The notes: a model not told the origin generated them from the sequence alone. 64,000 bases of DNA from Pseudomonas sp. LS-2 (GCF_003605735.1 NZ_QXTJ01000026.1:311078-375077), one strand, 5' to 3'. Counted from the stretch's first letter, positions 40,541 to 50,318 are shown. Translations and numbers: made by a program.

Positions 40541-40930
40541 TCAGCTGGAGCACAGCAATTGATAAGTCAGCAGTCCGAGCGCAGTCATAAGCAGTGAGCC
40601 TATGACATGGACGCTGATCGCTCCTAACGCCCAGACCACTCGACCCTCCTGAATCAGCGTCAGAGTTTCTGCGGAAAACGTTGAGAACGTGGTAAGGCCA
40701 CCGCAAAAGCCAGTCATGATCAGCAGACGCCACTCCTGACTGATTGATGGATTTGATGCGAAGAACACCAGCGCGAGACCGATGATGTAGCCGCCGACTA
40801 GGTTGGCCAGGACAGTGCCAGAAGGCATTGTGGGGAAAAGGCCGTTCAGACGCATACCTAGCCCCCAACGTATCCACGCGCCTGCCGATGCACCAATGGC
40901 TATCGCGATCAGTGATTTCAGCATGGGCAT
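40541..40930 (-). CDS. crcB: CrcB/Fluc fluoride channel
   Basis: About 129 residues, four membrane segments: [17 protein letters not shown] at the N-terminus and the hallmark [15 protein letters not shown] in the third segment, with Phe residues lining the fluoride pore. It forms dual-topology dimers that let fluoride leave the cytosol. Directly behind a fluoride riboswitch. Confidence 0.93.
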   Translation of the reverse strand: MPMLKSLIAIAIGASAGAWIRWGLGMRLNGLFPTMPSGTVLANLVGGYIIGLALVFFASNPSISQEWRLLIMTGFCGGLTTFSTFSAETLTLIQEGRVVWALGAISVHVIGSLLMTALGLLTYQLLCSS

Positions 40931-41040
40931 CAGTCCCGATCAAAGAATTGCGATAGAGACGGAAGCTTCAGGTTGTCCGTAAAGCACGGAAGAGCATGTG
41001 GAGGGATCATTTCCTGTCCTCGATTGGGACAGGGAGCACA

Positions 41041-41111
41041 CCTACGCACCCTGTCCAGGGTTTACGTAGGCATCATCAGCACGGGGCGGTTGGAGGAGGA
41101 ATGCCATCTCC
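41041..41111 (-). promoter_or_regulatory. Fluoride riboswitch upstream of crcB
   Basis: Minus strand: GGAGATGGCATTCCTCC (GGAGATGG at 41104-41111), CAACCGCC, CTGATGATGCCTACG. CCTACG (41065-41070) can pair with CGTAGG (41041-41046), the same platform design as at 39984. A further hairpin CCTGTCC/GGACAGG lies at about 41014-41034 before crcB. Confidence 0.92.
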
Positions 41112-41233
41112 TGATACGATCCTATAGCACCAGCACTGATGGCATCAAGATCCTTGAGCCAGTCTTCATGCCCACCCATACTTAAGCCAGTCCAAGGCCA
41201 TCGTCCTTCAAAATTCTCTGCATGAGACACCAG

Positions 41234-41473
41234 ATGAGCATCGGCGAAACTACAAAATTGATCAGTACCCGAAGTGAAGAAAACGCGAACCTACTCCTCC
41301 GGGCGGGCTGGACGCTTTTGCTCATAGCTGATCGTCAGGAAGAGGGTTACCAGTGGCTGCTCTATCAATTCGGATGGCAGCAAGACGGGGAACCTCCTGA
41401 GAGCGCATTTACCGGTGTTGAAGGTGGCCCTGACCCGTTTCGAAACCGCACAACAATCGAAGTCTCTACCTGA
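41234..41473 (+). CDS. Hypothetical protein, about 79 aa
   Basis: MSIGETTKLISTRSEENANL, then LLRAGWTLLLIADRQEEGYQWLLYQFGW (in pieces over residues 21-50), then a polar tail. Soluble alpha/beta character, no family recognised. It is the only plus-strand gene between crcB and the mobile relic, divergent from the crcB operon. Confidence 0.55.
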   Translation: MSIGETTKLISTRSEENANLLLRAGWTLLLIADRQEEGYQWLLYQFGWQQDGEPPESAFTGVEGGPDPFRNRTTIEVST

Positions 41474-41529
41474 CATTCGTAGCAAAATAGTCTCATCTGA
41501 ATGCTGTTAAAGGCTTTGAAAACAGTCGA

Positions 41530-42064
41530 TTGCATTGCACTTGACCATCTGTTTGCATTCGACTTGACCATTTGCATTCGTGTTGCCCAGTCTAGGTACG
41601 AGCCTGACGCTCCTCAGAGCGCCGACGACTCACCTGCAGGTATGGATGACTAGCACTGACTACATCCACGCCTCAGCCCATCTAAACACGATGGTTTACC
41701 AGCATCCGCAACGGCGCGGCAGAAGCCTGCCATGGAAGCAACGCACAACAGTAATGCTCAAACTGCTTGCCGGGGATATGGGGCTGGACGTTATGCATGC
41801 CACGCGCCCGCAATTTGCGCTGAGGACAGGCGTAGAAGACATCACAGCTGATCTTATTGAAGAATTCAAGAAGACGTCCGCGCTCAGGACATGGGGGTGG
41901 GAGTGCATTCTCGACGGCACGCCACAGGTAATGCCGCCCACCTCGTTGTTCTAGGCGGTATCGAACGGGTGAGCGTGTGGTCAAGTGCAGTGCAAACACG
42001 TGGTCAAATCGAATGCAAATGCCTGGTCAGTGCAGACGCAATTAGGTGGTCAGGTAAGATGCAA
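41530..42064. mobile_element. MITE-like element bounded by inverted IS-end repeats
   Basis: Left array (41530-41580): TTGCAC, TTGACCA, TTTGCATTCGACTTGACCA. Right array (41977-42064) is its inverse: GGTCAAGTGCAGTGCAAAC, GGTCAAATCGAATGCAAAT, GGTCAGTGCA. The 400-bp interior has an open frame at 41580-41954 (plus) and another at 41682-41999 (minus), neither recognisable as a transposase. It could be a non-autonomous derivative, or two independent relic ends. Confidence 0.6.
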
Positions 42065-42252
42065 TTTCCCACATGACGCACAAACTCCCAGTTGTTGTTC
42101 ATGGTGGACTTGGGAACAGGTCGAATATTCGAGATGCATGAGCCTCAGCTTGTCCATGCGACAAACCCCATTCGGTTTAGCAAATGTGTTGCACGAAGGG
42201 TGACATTCTGATGTCCAAATATTTCCACCCTCTGTTGGTAACGGAGTGACCC

Positions 42253-42495
42253 ATGACTAAAGCCAGCGAGCGCCACATCATCGCTTTAGCCGCAATGTTG
42301 CACTCGCTTCGAAAAGCGGTGGACAAGCTGGAAAGCATTGAGCTGGCGCAGGTTCAGCATCTACAGGGCGAGCAGACTGTCGACCACCAACAATCGCTAT
42401 CCCAATGCTTCACCAATTTACAGCGTTCCATTTCAGACATGGAAAATACGCTAGTCACCTTGGCGGAGGCTACAGGTGAAATCAGCAAGCTATAG
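42253..42495 (+). CDS. Hypothetical helical protein, 80 aa
   Basis: MTKASERHIIALAAMLHSLR and a heptad-like helix rich in Gln, Leu and Ser (LQGEQTVDHQQSLSQCFTNL); probably a coiled coil. GTAACGGAGTGACCC before the ATG gives a fair ribosome site. Unknown function. Confidence 0.55.
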   Translation: MTKASERHIIALAAMLHSLRKAVDKLESIELAQVQHLQGEQTVDHQQSLSQCFTNLQRSISDMENTLVTLAEATGEISKL

Positions 42496-42567
42496 CTATG
42501 CAAGAATGGGAATTAGCGGCCATAAAATGATCCTGGGAAGGATTGCCCGAGTTCACGCCGTCCCTTG

Positions 42568-42765
42568 TCAATCATCCTCCGTGACGGTATGCGCAATGGC
42601 TGGATGGCCTGCAACAGCAGGCCCCAGCAGCCGATAGTACTGCATATGAAATTGAGCCTCCTCGCGTCGCCCTTCCGCTTCAGCACGCAGTGCGCTGGAT
42701 AAATGCCAGTCGCGAACCCGAAGAAGACATTCAATTTGGCGCTTTGATCGATTGGTATCCGACAT
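42568..42765 (-). CDS. Hypothetical protein, 65 aa
   Basis: MSDTNRSKRQIECLLRVRDW, then AEAEGRREEAQFHMQYYRLL. Helical and charged. Very strong ribosome site AAGGAGGGCCAG before the ATG at 42765, which fixes the start; the long frame upstream is spurious. Confidence 0.65.
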   Translation of the reverse strand: MSDTNRSKRQIECLLRVRDWHLSSALRAEAEGRREEAQFHMQYYRLLGPAVAGHPAIAHTVTEDD

Positions 42766-42953
42766 CTGGCCCTCCTTGCCTAAAGTCATATCGCTCGATT
42801 TAAAGCTAAGGCAAATGATGACAAAAAAGGTTCGATCAAATGGAGGCCGCTCGCAGATCTGATCATAGGAACGATCACTTGAGGGCGGCCATTGAAAGAC
42901 AGAGGATGTGGTTGCGAAGCGCCTGCCTTTTACACAGCTAAGGAATGATGGTG

Positions 42954-43172
42954 ATGATGGTTTACGACGTATTTGGAAGAACAATAGGCATTCAGAAAGC
43001 ACAAGGTGAATGGCAGGTTTTTCTCCTTGATGAAAGCACGGGAAAGCGCTCAAGGGTGACGGGCGTGGTCATTCCTGACTTTGTTGGCGAGGATGAAATT
43101 ACGGGCTGGCTGGACGACATTTATCACGAATCCGCAAGCATCACGAGGCCCTGCGTTGTGCGTCTCAAGTAA
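42954..43172 (+). CDS. DUF7661-like small protein
   Basis: About 72 residues: MVYDVFGRTIGIQKAQGEWQ, KRSRVTGVVIPDFVGEDEI and WLDDIYHE, ending in RPCVVRL. Fits the DUF7661 family as recalled; function unknown. AAGGA sits nine bases before the ATG at 42954; neighbouring ATGs at 42945, 42948 and 42957 are possible. Confidence 0.6.
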   Translation: MMVYDVFGRTIGIQKAQGEWQVFLLDESTGKRSRVTGVVIPDFVGEDEITGWLDDIYHESASITRPCVVRLK

Positions 43173-43206
43173 GCCTTCTCTGCCCGTGGGTACGGAAGTC
43201 GACAAC

Positions 43207-43785
43207 TCACCACCCACCGCACCGCAGGCGCGTCAGTACCTCATCCGCCTGCGATTGTAGGTTTGCACGGGCACGCATCATCTCGTTTGTTTGGCTGGAG
43301 GCAGGAAGGTTAGCGGCATCTGCATCAACGTTTATGAGAAGCGCAGAAAGGCTGGCGTGCATCATCAAAGCAGACGAGAGCACGTCGCACTGCAGTTCTC
43401 TCTTTACGTTTGATACAGCACCTTGTGCAAGCGCGATACCCTCATAGCACGACCTCGCAGCTGCCAGTGAACCTAACGTTATGTCTAGCGCCTGCTGGTG
43501 ATTGTGTCCAGAAGACCCTGATGCGGATTTCTCTATGAATGCGCCGAATGTTCGCATGTCATTGTCAGCATGGGCCTTCATCACGGTAAGCAGTTGCTCC
43601 ACTCTGACGGCAATATCTACCTCGCTGTCGGCATCAATCTGATCGAAAGATTTGCGAATCACCATTCGCAGAAGCGCTAGCGCCAAACTCGCAGTGACGC
43701 ATGCGGTGGCACCGCAGCTTGGTACAGGCGCCGGTGAGGCAACTTGTTCGCAAAACGAATCCAGAGTGCATGACCATAGGCTCAT
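43207..43785 (-). CDS. Cyclodeaminase/cyclohydrolase family protein
   Basis: 192 residues; opens WSCTLDSFCEQVASPAPVPSCGA and has TASLALALLRMVIRKS, the N-terminal helix pattern of the formiminotransferase-cyclodeaminase C-terminal domain (all-helical, folate-binding). GCGATAC replaces the usual glycine-rich turn. A stand-alone protein of this type probably acts on a folate one-carbon derivative, but no folate gene is adjacent. Confidence 0.75.
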   Translation of the reverse strand: MSLWSCTLDSFCEQVASPAPVPSCGATACVTASLALALLRMVIRKSFDQIDADSEVDIAVRVEQLLTVMKAHADNDMRTFGAFIEKSASGSSGHNHQQALDITLGSLAAARSCYEGIALAQGAVSNVKRELQCDVLSSALMMHASLSALLINVDADAANLPASSQTNEMMRARANLQSQADEVLTRLRCGGW

Positions 43786-44111
43786 CTAGTAATCCTCAGT
43801 GGTTATGTTGCGCAGCTAGACAAGCGCTCTCACAGGTATCGAGGTTTCAGTCGCTGCAGCATCGGATCGGCTCCTGGTCTTGTACCGGCGGGTTGGCCAA
43901 ATGAACCTCGGGCGTTCCAGGTCACTCAGGAGTTTGATGGAAATCTGGCGGGGATCGGCCATGGGTCATCGTGGTTCGATTCGTGCCCGACGTGTTTCGT
44001 GACTGGGGCTTACGACAGAATTGCGCCGAACCACTACAAATTGTTCACGATCTACGAGTGCAGCCGAGCGCTGCTGGCCGATCATCCTTAGCGTTTTTTA
44101 AATCCAGTGCG
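43786..44111. other. Intergenic stretch, nothing recognised
   Basis: About 325 bp between the cyclodeaminase-family gene and the hydrolase operon. No supported gene, repeat copy or clear terminator. Confidence 0.4.
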
Positions 44112-44930
44112 TTAGCACTGGTCGGCGACTGTACGCAGGAACTCCAGTACGTAACGCTCTCCCCCGCTTTCCCATACGTCGACGTGCCCTGCCCCTCGGA
44201 TCAGGATGAACTTAGAGGGTTTATTTGCCGCCGCATAAAGTTGCTCGAAGTGAGCGGGCGGAATCACCAGATCTTCATCTCCGCCGTATATCAATAACGG
44301 TGCACGAACTCGACCAATCTTCGACAAGCTATCGTAGCGATCACGGGTCAGCCGCTCTACGGGCAGCCAGGAAAGTCTTGCTTTAGCAACAGCTACCACG
44401 GATGTGAACGGTGCTTCCAGGATCAAACCTGCGCATCGTGTTTCAGTGGCTAGCTGCACTGCCACTCCGCTGCCGAGGGAGTAGCCATGGATCACCACGG
44501 CCCGCCCTGTGCTTTCCAGTAACTTCAATGCTGCTCTGCCGTCGGAGTAAAGGCCTTGCTCACTCGGTCGACCAGGGTTACCTGCGAATCCACGGTATTC
44601 AACCTGCAGAACCCCGTAGCCTTCGTCGACCAGCCGTTCCGCGATTGCTGACCGATTACGCAAATCCTCTCCATTGCCGTGCAGCAGCAAGATACAGAGC
44701 GGCGAGTCGGGTACAGGAGGACAATACCTGCACGCAAGTCCAAGCCCATCGGCAGTAACCACAGACGTCCAGACAAAGCGCGGATCGAAATCCAGCGGAT
44801 GGGCCCGAGTGGTTCTTTCACCAGGGTAAATCAGACGTCCTTGCAGCCAATAAATCGCTATTAGGCCCGAAAGGTACAGGAGCAGGATTGCGGCGCCTGC
44901 AAAGGTAAGCAGGTACACCATCGAGATCAC
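44112..44930 (-). CDS. Membrane-anchored alpha/beta hydrolase
   Basis: 272 residues; N-terminal anchor (MVYLLTFAGAAILLLYLSGL) and a serine hydrolase domain: LLLHGNGEDLRNRS (oxyanion region), HGYSLGSGVAVQ (nucleophile elbow GYSLG), YGGDEDLVIP (acid) and GAGHVDVWE (His). Resembles the BEM46/ABHD13 group. The start overlaps the previous stop by ATGA (44927-44930). Substrate unknown. Confidence 0.85.
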   Translation of the reverse strand: MISMVYLLTFAGAAILLLYLSGLIAIYWLQGRLIYPGERTTRAHPLDFDPRFVWTSVVTADGLGLACRYCPPVPDSPLCILLLHGNGEDLRNRSAIAERLVDEGYGVLQVEYRGFAGNPGRPSEQGLYSDGRAALKLLESTGRAVVIHGYSLGSGVAVQLATETRCAGLILEAPFTSVVAVAKARLSWLPVERLTRDRYDSLSKIGRVRAPLLIYGGDEDLVIPPAHFEQLYAAANKPSKFILIRGAGHVDVWESGGERYVLEFLRTVADQC

Positions 44931-46330
44931 GGCTCTTTACCACTAAGCGTCTGAAGCTTGATCCCCCATGCCTCTCCATGACGCTGCAGTGCCTGCTCGA
45001 AGAAATCGAGTTTCATCGGTGGAAGCGGATCAAAGCGGGGCTTTAGCCGTTGAAGATCCTTTGCGAAACGAGTGAACGTGGCGAAGTCCCGAGGATAGCG
45101 TTGAGGGTCAACTCCTATAAGCCGAGCCTGCCCTTTTGCTCGGCTTAGCGCCTGCCGCCAGCGCTGCATGGTGGCTAGACCCACCCCTTCCGTGCCATGA
45201 GAAAACAACATCAGATCGACCTCCTCCGGCCCTGCTGCCTGCGCAAGGAACCGCTCCAGAAGGTCAGCGGAAGGTTCTACGCCGAAAAGCAGCCATAGGG
45301 GGATGGCTCTGAGACTCAAGGTCGTATGAGGGTCGCATAGCAAAAAGCTGCCGACCAATAGACGCTCGGCCCTAACGCCTTGATCGCCATACCATTGCCG
45401 GTAAATTTCGGCGGTGGGAACGCTCAATGCCTCAGGTTCTACATAGCTGATTTCGATAACACGCCATTGACGTTGCTCAGCCAACTCTTTCAGATCTTGG
45501 AGCAACGCAGGGTCGAATCCCCACTCTGCTTCGGGTGTGAGTTCGGTCGTTTTCGGTGGTTCCCAATGTGTGCGAGGAATACTGTACCGCCTCAAATATT
45601 CAGCGACTCGCGGTGAGCCTTGAAAGTACTCAGCCTCTGTCGCGCCCCCTGTGGCCCCAAACTGAAAGATTGAGCGTTCGCCAGTACGCGTGACGGGCCA
45701 TTGTCGATTGCAACGGTTCACATAGAGCGTGCCGCCACGCGGTAAGTTGCGCAAAAGGAATTCCCGGTAAGCAAGCGGTAAACGCTGCAACTTGAGGCGG
45801 AAGTACGTCATTTGTTGGAGCATCAGACGATCCTGATTCGGATCATGCATGTGATGCACTGCAATTCGCGCATCGGCCTCGAGTAAGTTGGCCACGGTGC
45901 CCAGTCCTTCCTGGAAAGCACGCTGGGCGTCGTCTGGATCGTTCCCGAGTGCACGTACGGGACATAAGAAGGTCTGCGGCAGCCAAGGGACATTCATTGC
46001 AGCTGCCAGATGAATCATGGCGCCGTTCGAGGAACCAATGAATGCAGCTGGGTACCGTCGATCAGGGTATTGCCCGGCTACCCACTCACTGATGGCCTCG
46101 ATATCCAATCGTCGCGCCTGTCCCTCCCCTATGCCTTCAGCCATTCCACCGAAAGCGTAAATCAACTCTCGGGATCTACTTGGTAGGGCATTAAGGACAG
46201 GCATCAACTTGTCCATAACAGCTGACTGGCTCGGGCTGGTGAAGGGCTTATCATGCAGCGCAGCCGCCAATGCCTGAACCATCGCTGCAGCGGAATCAAA
46301 ACGGGCGATACCCCGTGGGGGCCGACTCAT
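44927..46330 (-). CDS. Unknown protein with hydrolase-like elbow, 467 aa
   Basis: Not assigned to a family. AAFIGSSNGAMIHLAAAMNVP has a G-x-S-x-G elbow, so an alpha/beta hydrolase fold is possible; LMLFSHGTEGVGL lies near the C-terminus. No signal peptide. Coupled by four-base overlaps to hydrolase genes on both sides, so the three products probably act in one process. Confidence 0.75.
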   Translation of the reverse strand: MSRPPRGIARFDSAAAMVQALAAALHDKPFTSPSQSAVMDKLMPVLNALPSRSRELIYAFGGMAEGIGEGQARRLDIEAISEWVAGQYPDRRYPAAFIGSSNGAMIHLAAAMNVPWLPQTFLCPVRALGNDPDDAQRAFQEGLGTVANLLEADARIAVHHMHDPNQDRLMLQQMTYFRLKLQRLPLAYREFLLRNLPRGGTLYVNRCNRQWPVTRTGERSIFQFGATGGATEAEYFQGSPRVAEYLRRYSIPRTHWEPPKTTELTPEAEWGFDPALLQDLKELAEQRQWRVIEISYVEPEALSVPTAEIYRQWYGDQGVRAERLLVGSFLLCDPHTTLSLRAIPLWLLFGVEPSADLLERFLAQAAGPEEVDLMLFSHGTEGVGLATMQRWRQALSRAKGQARLIGVDPQRYPRDFATFTRFAKDLQRLKPRFDPLPPMKLDFFEQALQRHGEAWGIKLQTLSGKEP

Positions 46331-47235
46331 TTATCGATTCTCCCTGAATGATTGTCTCCGTCCAAAAAGTCCGCCACTGCTTGGGCGAAACTAAAAGGGT
46401 ATACGTAGTTCATGGTATGAGTGGCGCCCTCAAGCAGCCGAAATTGGCCGTTTGGCAACAAATCGCATGCTCGTTGCGCCCACGGAGTCGGAACTACCGG
46501 ATCGCGTGTGCCTTGCAGGATCAGACACGGTGCTTGGATTAAGGGCAAACGGGTTTCGACTCTGTCCCGAATCAGTCTGTACATGCTGGTCAAAGCGCGC
46601 CAAGGGCCGGCTTTGGCATAGTCGACACGGCCGATGTCTGCACTCGATCTCTGGCGCTCGCGACGCCCGTTGAGAAAGGCGCGGCTTATCTGAGTAAAGA
46701 GGTTTCGCGCATCCGCATCGACAGTTAGCCCCTGCAATACAAGACGGTCAACGACTGCAGGATGGCGCACTGCGAGCATAGTCAACACCTGGCAGCCGAA
46801 GGAATTACCGATAAATGAAGCCTTGCCAACATTCATCGCGGTCAGCCACAAAAACAGAGCGTCGCTAAGGCTTTGGATACTCAGGGCGCTACGCGGCGAT
46901 CCAATGACACTCTCGCCGTAGCCAGGTAAATCCGGGGCCAGCACGCGGTAACCGTTCGCAGCCAATGCCAGCGCCAGAGGCTCCATATAGCGACTGGAAA
47001 TGACCAAGCCATGAACCAGCACCACCACTGGCCCATCCAAATCGCCGACGCTCCGGAAAAACATGCGCCAAGGCCCAGCCTGTATGTACTCGCCTTTTAT
47101 GCCGAGTTGCAGGCTATTTTCGCTCAGCGCTGGCATTCGAGCCAAACGGCGATAAATGCGATAGCCGGCCACTGCACACAGGCTTGCGGAGCCAGCCAAA
47201 ATCCAGGTTAGATTATTACGGGAAGATCGCTTCAT
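46327..47235 (-). CDS. Alpha/beta hydrolase with N-terminal anchor
   Basis: 302 residues: hydrophobic N-terminus (LTWILAGSASLCAVAGYRIY), VVVLVHGLVISSRYMEPLA, ASFIGNSFGCQVLTML (nucleophile Ser in GNSFG), GTRDPVVP (acid) and EGATHTMNYV (His). Complete catalytic triad. First gene of the coupled trio, 97 bp downstream of gcd on the same strand. Confidence 0.88.
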   Translation of the reverse strand: MKRSSRNNLTWILAGSASLCAVAGYRIYRRLARMPALSENSLQLGIKGEYIQAGPWRMFFRSVGDLDGPVVVLVHGLVISSRYMEPLALALAANGYRVLAPDLPGYGESVIGSPRSALSIQSLSDALFLWLTAMNVGKASFIGNSFGCQVLTMLAVRHPAVVDRLVLQGLTVDADARNLFTQISRAFLNGRRERQRSSADIGRVDYAKAGPWRALTSMYRLIRDRVETRLPLIQAPCLILQGTRDPVVPTPWAQRACDLLPNGQFRLLEGATHTMNYVYPFSFAQAVADFLDGDNHSGRIDK

Positions 47236-47332
47236 CGCTTTTCACTCGCGGATTTGAACGAAGCGCTCGAGGGACACTGCTCATTGCCGTTACCGAAATG
47301 CATATCCAAGCCAGCAGCGCTGATGTTTGTAC

Positions 47333-49735
47333 TCATGGCTCACCTCTTTTTGGCAATGCGAATGCCTCGACGTAGTCGCCCGACCGAGTCTGCAAACCAC
47401 CGTGACCGCCAGCTGCAATGACGACGTACTGCCTGCCGTCCTTGCCCATGTATGTCATTGGCGTTGCCTGCCCTCCGGCAGGCAGCCGAGCCTTCCAGAG
47501 TTCTTTGCCGTTCTGCGCATCAAATGCGCGCAGATAGTCGTCCGCCGTCGCGCCCATGAATATGAGCCCGGATCGAGTAGTGACGTTGCCGCCGATATTG
47601 AAGATCCCTGTGGGGAAAGGCAGGTTGACGTGTAGCCCCATCGGCCCCATGTCACGAGTTGTGCCTACATCATGTTTCCAGACGACGGAACGGGTGCGCA
47701 GATCAACCGCCGCCAACTGCCCCCACGGTGGCGCTTTGCAAGGTGCGCCCAACAACCCAAGCCACGGATCGACCTTGACCACATAAGGCGTGCCGTATTG
47801 AGGATTGATGGCGAATTTCTTAGGTCTTGGCGGCTGTCCCTTGCCATCCCATGGCTCGACCAGACCTTTTTTCTCCGCATCAGACCGTTCAAGCGTCTGC
47901 GCAACAAAAGGGATGTAACTCAGGTTCGCATACAGGCGCTTGCGCTCAGGATCGACGGATGCTCCGTGCCAGTCGATGACGCCATCGAATGCTGGATACA
48001 CCAAGGTTTTCTTATCTAGGGAAAATGGCGTAAACGCGCCTTTGTAATCCAGGCTGCGAAATTCAATACGGCAGAGCATTTGGTCGATGGGCGTTACGCC
48101 CCATGCGTCCTTCTCCTCGATCTGAGGAGGTGCAAACGAAGGCATGCCCACTGAGTAAGGTTGCGTTGCGGACACAGGTTCACCCGGCAAGCCACCTTGA
48201 GGCGCGGGCTTCTCTGCAACCTGGGCGACAGGCTCCCCAGTTTCGCGATTAAGGACAAACAACTCGCCGCGTTTGGTTGTCTGCACCAGAGCGGGAACAT
48301 TCTTGCCGTTGGTATCCTGCAGGTCTACCAACGTCGGGCCGATGGGCACATCCATGTCCCAAAGGTCATGGTGCAAGGTTTGGAAAGACCACCTGGGCGC
48401 GCCTGTTTCGATATCGAGCGCGACCACGGAACTCGAGTATTTCTCATCGAATGGCCGGCGTTTAGCACCGTAGTAGTCCGGCACTGCATTGCCAGTCGGT
48501 AGATACACCAAGCCGCGCTCAACGTCGGCGGTGTATACCCCCCAAGCATTAGGGGTGCCCGGAGTGAAATTCTCATCGGGCGCGGGGTGGCTGACAACGC
48601 TTTCGGGACGCCCCACGTCCCATGCCCAGGCAATTTGACCTGTGATCGGATCAAAGGCACGCACCGCTCCCGAGGGCTCGTTGGTTTTCTGGCCGTCATA
48701 TATCCACCCGCCAAGGATCACTCGGTCACGGACGACTAATGGCGGCGAGGTTACGAAATGAAAACCTTTGGGCACATCACCCAAATGCTGCCTCAAAGAA
48801 ACGAAGCCCTGATCTCCGAAGTTCGCGCAGGGCTTGCCCGTGTTTGCGTCCAGTGCGACCAGGCGGGCATCGGCCACCGGAGAAATAATCCGTTGCGGGC
48901 ATTCGGTACCTGCCGGCGCCTCGTAATAGGCTACGCCGCGACAGGCTAGATAAGCGTTGTTCCCGGTTTCTGGTTTGGGATCGAAACGCCAGCGCTCAGC
49001 ACCCGATACGGCATCCAGGGCGATGACCTGGCTGTGCGGCGTGCAGATGTAAAGTGTATCGCCCACCTTGATGGGAGTGACCTCGAAATTGAATTCGTAG
49101 CCGTTCTTGTTTTCTCCGGATCGCGCAACATCGCCCGTTCTGTATTCCCAGGCAGGTTGAAGTTGGTCGACGTTTTGCTGACCGATCTGCGTGAGCGGAG
49201 ACCAGCGCTCACCGCGAGGCGTGCGACCGTAGTAACGCCAGTCATTGTCGATATTTTCAGGCGAAGATGAAGGCTGCGTTAACTGTGCCTGTGCCTGCTC
49301 TGGCAAATTTTCTGGATAGGGATGAGCGAGGAAAAGCAGAGCAACGAGCAGCGCGCCAACCAGAGAACAAATCACATTGCCTGCAGATGAGATGTGCTTG
49401 TGTGGGTGGAGCCGCCGACGAATCCGAGGAAGCAGCAAGTAGAGGCCCAGCAAGGTCGGAACGAGAAGCCTTGGCTCAAGGGCCCAGGCATCCAGGCCGC
49501 TTTCCCATAAGGCCCAGGCGACAGTCGCGAGCCACGCCAGACCGTAAACCCATAGCGACCACCATCGGCCCCTGATCAAACCGACGCCAGTTATCAGCAG
49601 AGCTAATCCTGCCAGCAAGTAATAGGGCGACCCATGCAGCATCACAAGCCAGATACCGCCGCCAAACAGGAATGATCCAATGAGCGCCACCAGCGCGCCG
49701 GTAAACACAGGGGTACTGCGCTGGAACAGGTTCAT
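47333..49735 (-). CDS. gcd: Membrane-bound PQQ-dependent glucose dehydrogenase
   Basis: 800 residues. Five N-terminal membrane helices (about residues 12-140), then an eight-bladed PQQ propeller in the periplasm: DWRYYGRTPRGERWSPL, TGKPCANFGDQGFVS, HHDLWDMDVP and RSGLIFMGATADDYLRAFD. It oxidises glucose (or a related polyol such as quinate) and passes electrons to ubiquinone. Length fits gcd. The three hydrolase-like genes follow on the same strand. Confidence 0.93.
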   Translation of the reverse strand: MNLFQRSTPVFTGALVALIGSFLFGGGIWLVMLHGSPYYLLAGLALLITGVGLIRGRWWSLWVYGLAWLATVAWALWESGLDAWALEPRLLVPTLLGLYLLLPRIRRRLHPHKHISSAGNVICSLVGALLVALLFLAHPYPENLPEQAQAQLTQPSSSPENIDNDWRYYGRTPRGERWSPLTQIGQQNVDQLQPAWEYRTGDVARSGENKNGYEFNFEVTPIKVGDTLYICTPHSQVIALDAVSGAERWRFDPKPETGNNAYLACRGVAYYEAPAGTECPQRIISPVADARLVALDANTGKPCANFGDQGFVSLRQHLGDVPKGFHFVTSPPLVVRDRVILGGWIYDGQKTNEPSGAVRAFDPITGQIAWAWDVGRPESVVSHPAPDENFTPGTPNAWGVYTADVERGLVYLPTGNAVPDYYGAKRRPFDEKYSSSVVALDIETGAPRWSFQTLHHDLWDMDVPIGPTLVDLQDTNGKNVPALVQTTKRGELFVLNRETGEPVAQVAEKPAPQGGLPGEPVSATQPYSVGMPSFAPPQIEEKDAWGVTPIDQMLCRIEFRSLDYKGAFTPFSLDKKTLVYPAFDGVIDWHGASVDPERKRLYANLSYIPFVAQTLERSDAEKKGLVEPWDGKGQPPRPKKFAINPQYGTPYVVKVDPWLGLLGAPCKAPPWGQLAAVDLRTRSVVWKHDVGTTRDMGPMGLHVNLPFPTGIFNIGGNVTTRSGLIFMGATADDYLRAFDAQNGKELWKARLPAGGQATPMTYMGKDGRQYVVIAAGGHGGLQTRSGDYVEAFALPKRGEP

Positions 49736-49823
49736 CTGACCTCCACAGGCTCTTAATAACTCAGATCATGACCAAGGGGAGTCTGTATGCATTACTCCGC
49801 TCCAGAGTCAGGTTGGTTTGCAG

Positions 49824-50201
49824 TCACTTCTTTTTGAGCGCTTCGATCAGCTCAGCTTTGGTCATCTTCGAACGTCCAGAAATATTCCGACTACGGGCCT
49901 CACTCATCAAGCTTTCCTTGCTCTGCGTTTCAAGTGAAGTTTTAGAGTCACGCCCATGGCCGCTGCGTGTTTGCGCCGCTCTTTTGCCCGAGTCAGATTT
50001 GGCCTGTTCCTTCGTAGAGTGCGACGTTTTTCTACCCGAGCCACCAGCTTTTTTACCCCCTCCTGACTGTTTGTTTACGGTTGCCCAAGCGCGCGCCTCC
50101 GCCTCGTCTTTGGGTGTGCCCTTCTGCTCGTAGCTCTCTTCAATGTGCTCGGCTTTGCGCTTTTGCTCGTCGGTGTACTTGTCTTTGCTTCCACGTGCCA
50201 T
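49824..50201 (-). CDS. Basic 'plasmid stabilisation' type protein
   Basis: 125 residues: MARGSKDKYTDEQKRKAEHI with EEAEARAWATVNKQ-type helix (residues 20-45), a Lys/Ser/Gly-rich disordered middle and a C-terminal KMTKAELIEALKKK that resembles a SAP/Rho-N nucleic-acid-binding helix pair. Common in Pseudomonas chromosomes despite its name; role unclear, perhaps stress-related DNA binding. Confidence 0.78.
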   Translation of the reverse strand: MARGSKDKYTDEQKRKAEHIEESYEQKGTPKDEAEARAWATVNKQSGGGKKAGGSGRKTSHSTKEQAKSDSGKRAAQTRSGHGRDSKTSLETQSKESLMSEARSRNISGRSKMTKAELIEALKKK

Positions 50202-50318
50202 GGCGCGTACCTCTGTGTAAGTAGGCGCGAGTCTGCCTTCGCCCCTGTTTCAATAGGGAAGCAAATTTATCAAGGAAAGTTCACCCAGATTTCTTGAAGT
50301 AGCCGGGCGCGCCACATC

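Noticed and set aside
41580..41999. Overlapping frames inside the MITE-like element as transposase genes
   Set aside because: Neither strand shows a DDE motif, helix-turn-helix or AAA+ helper motifs; kept only as interior of the element.
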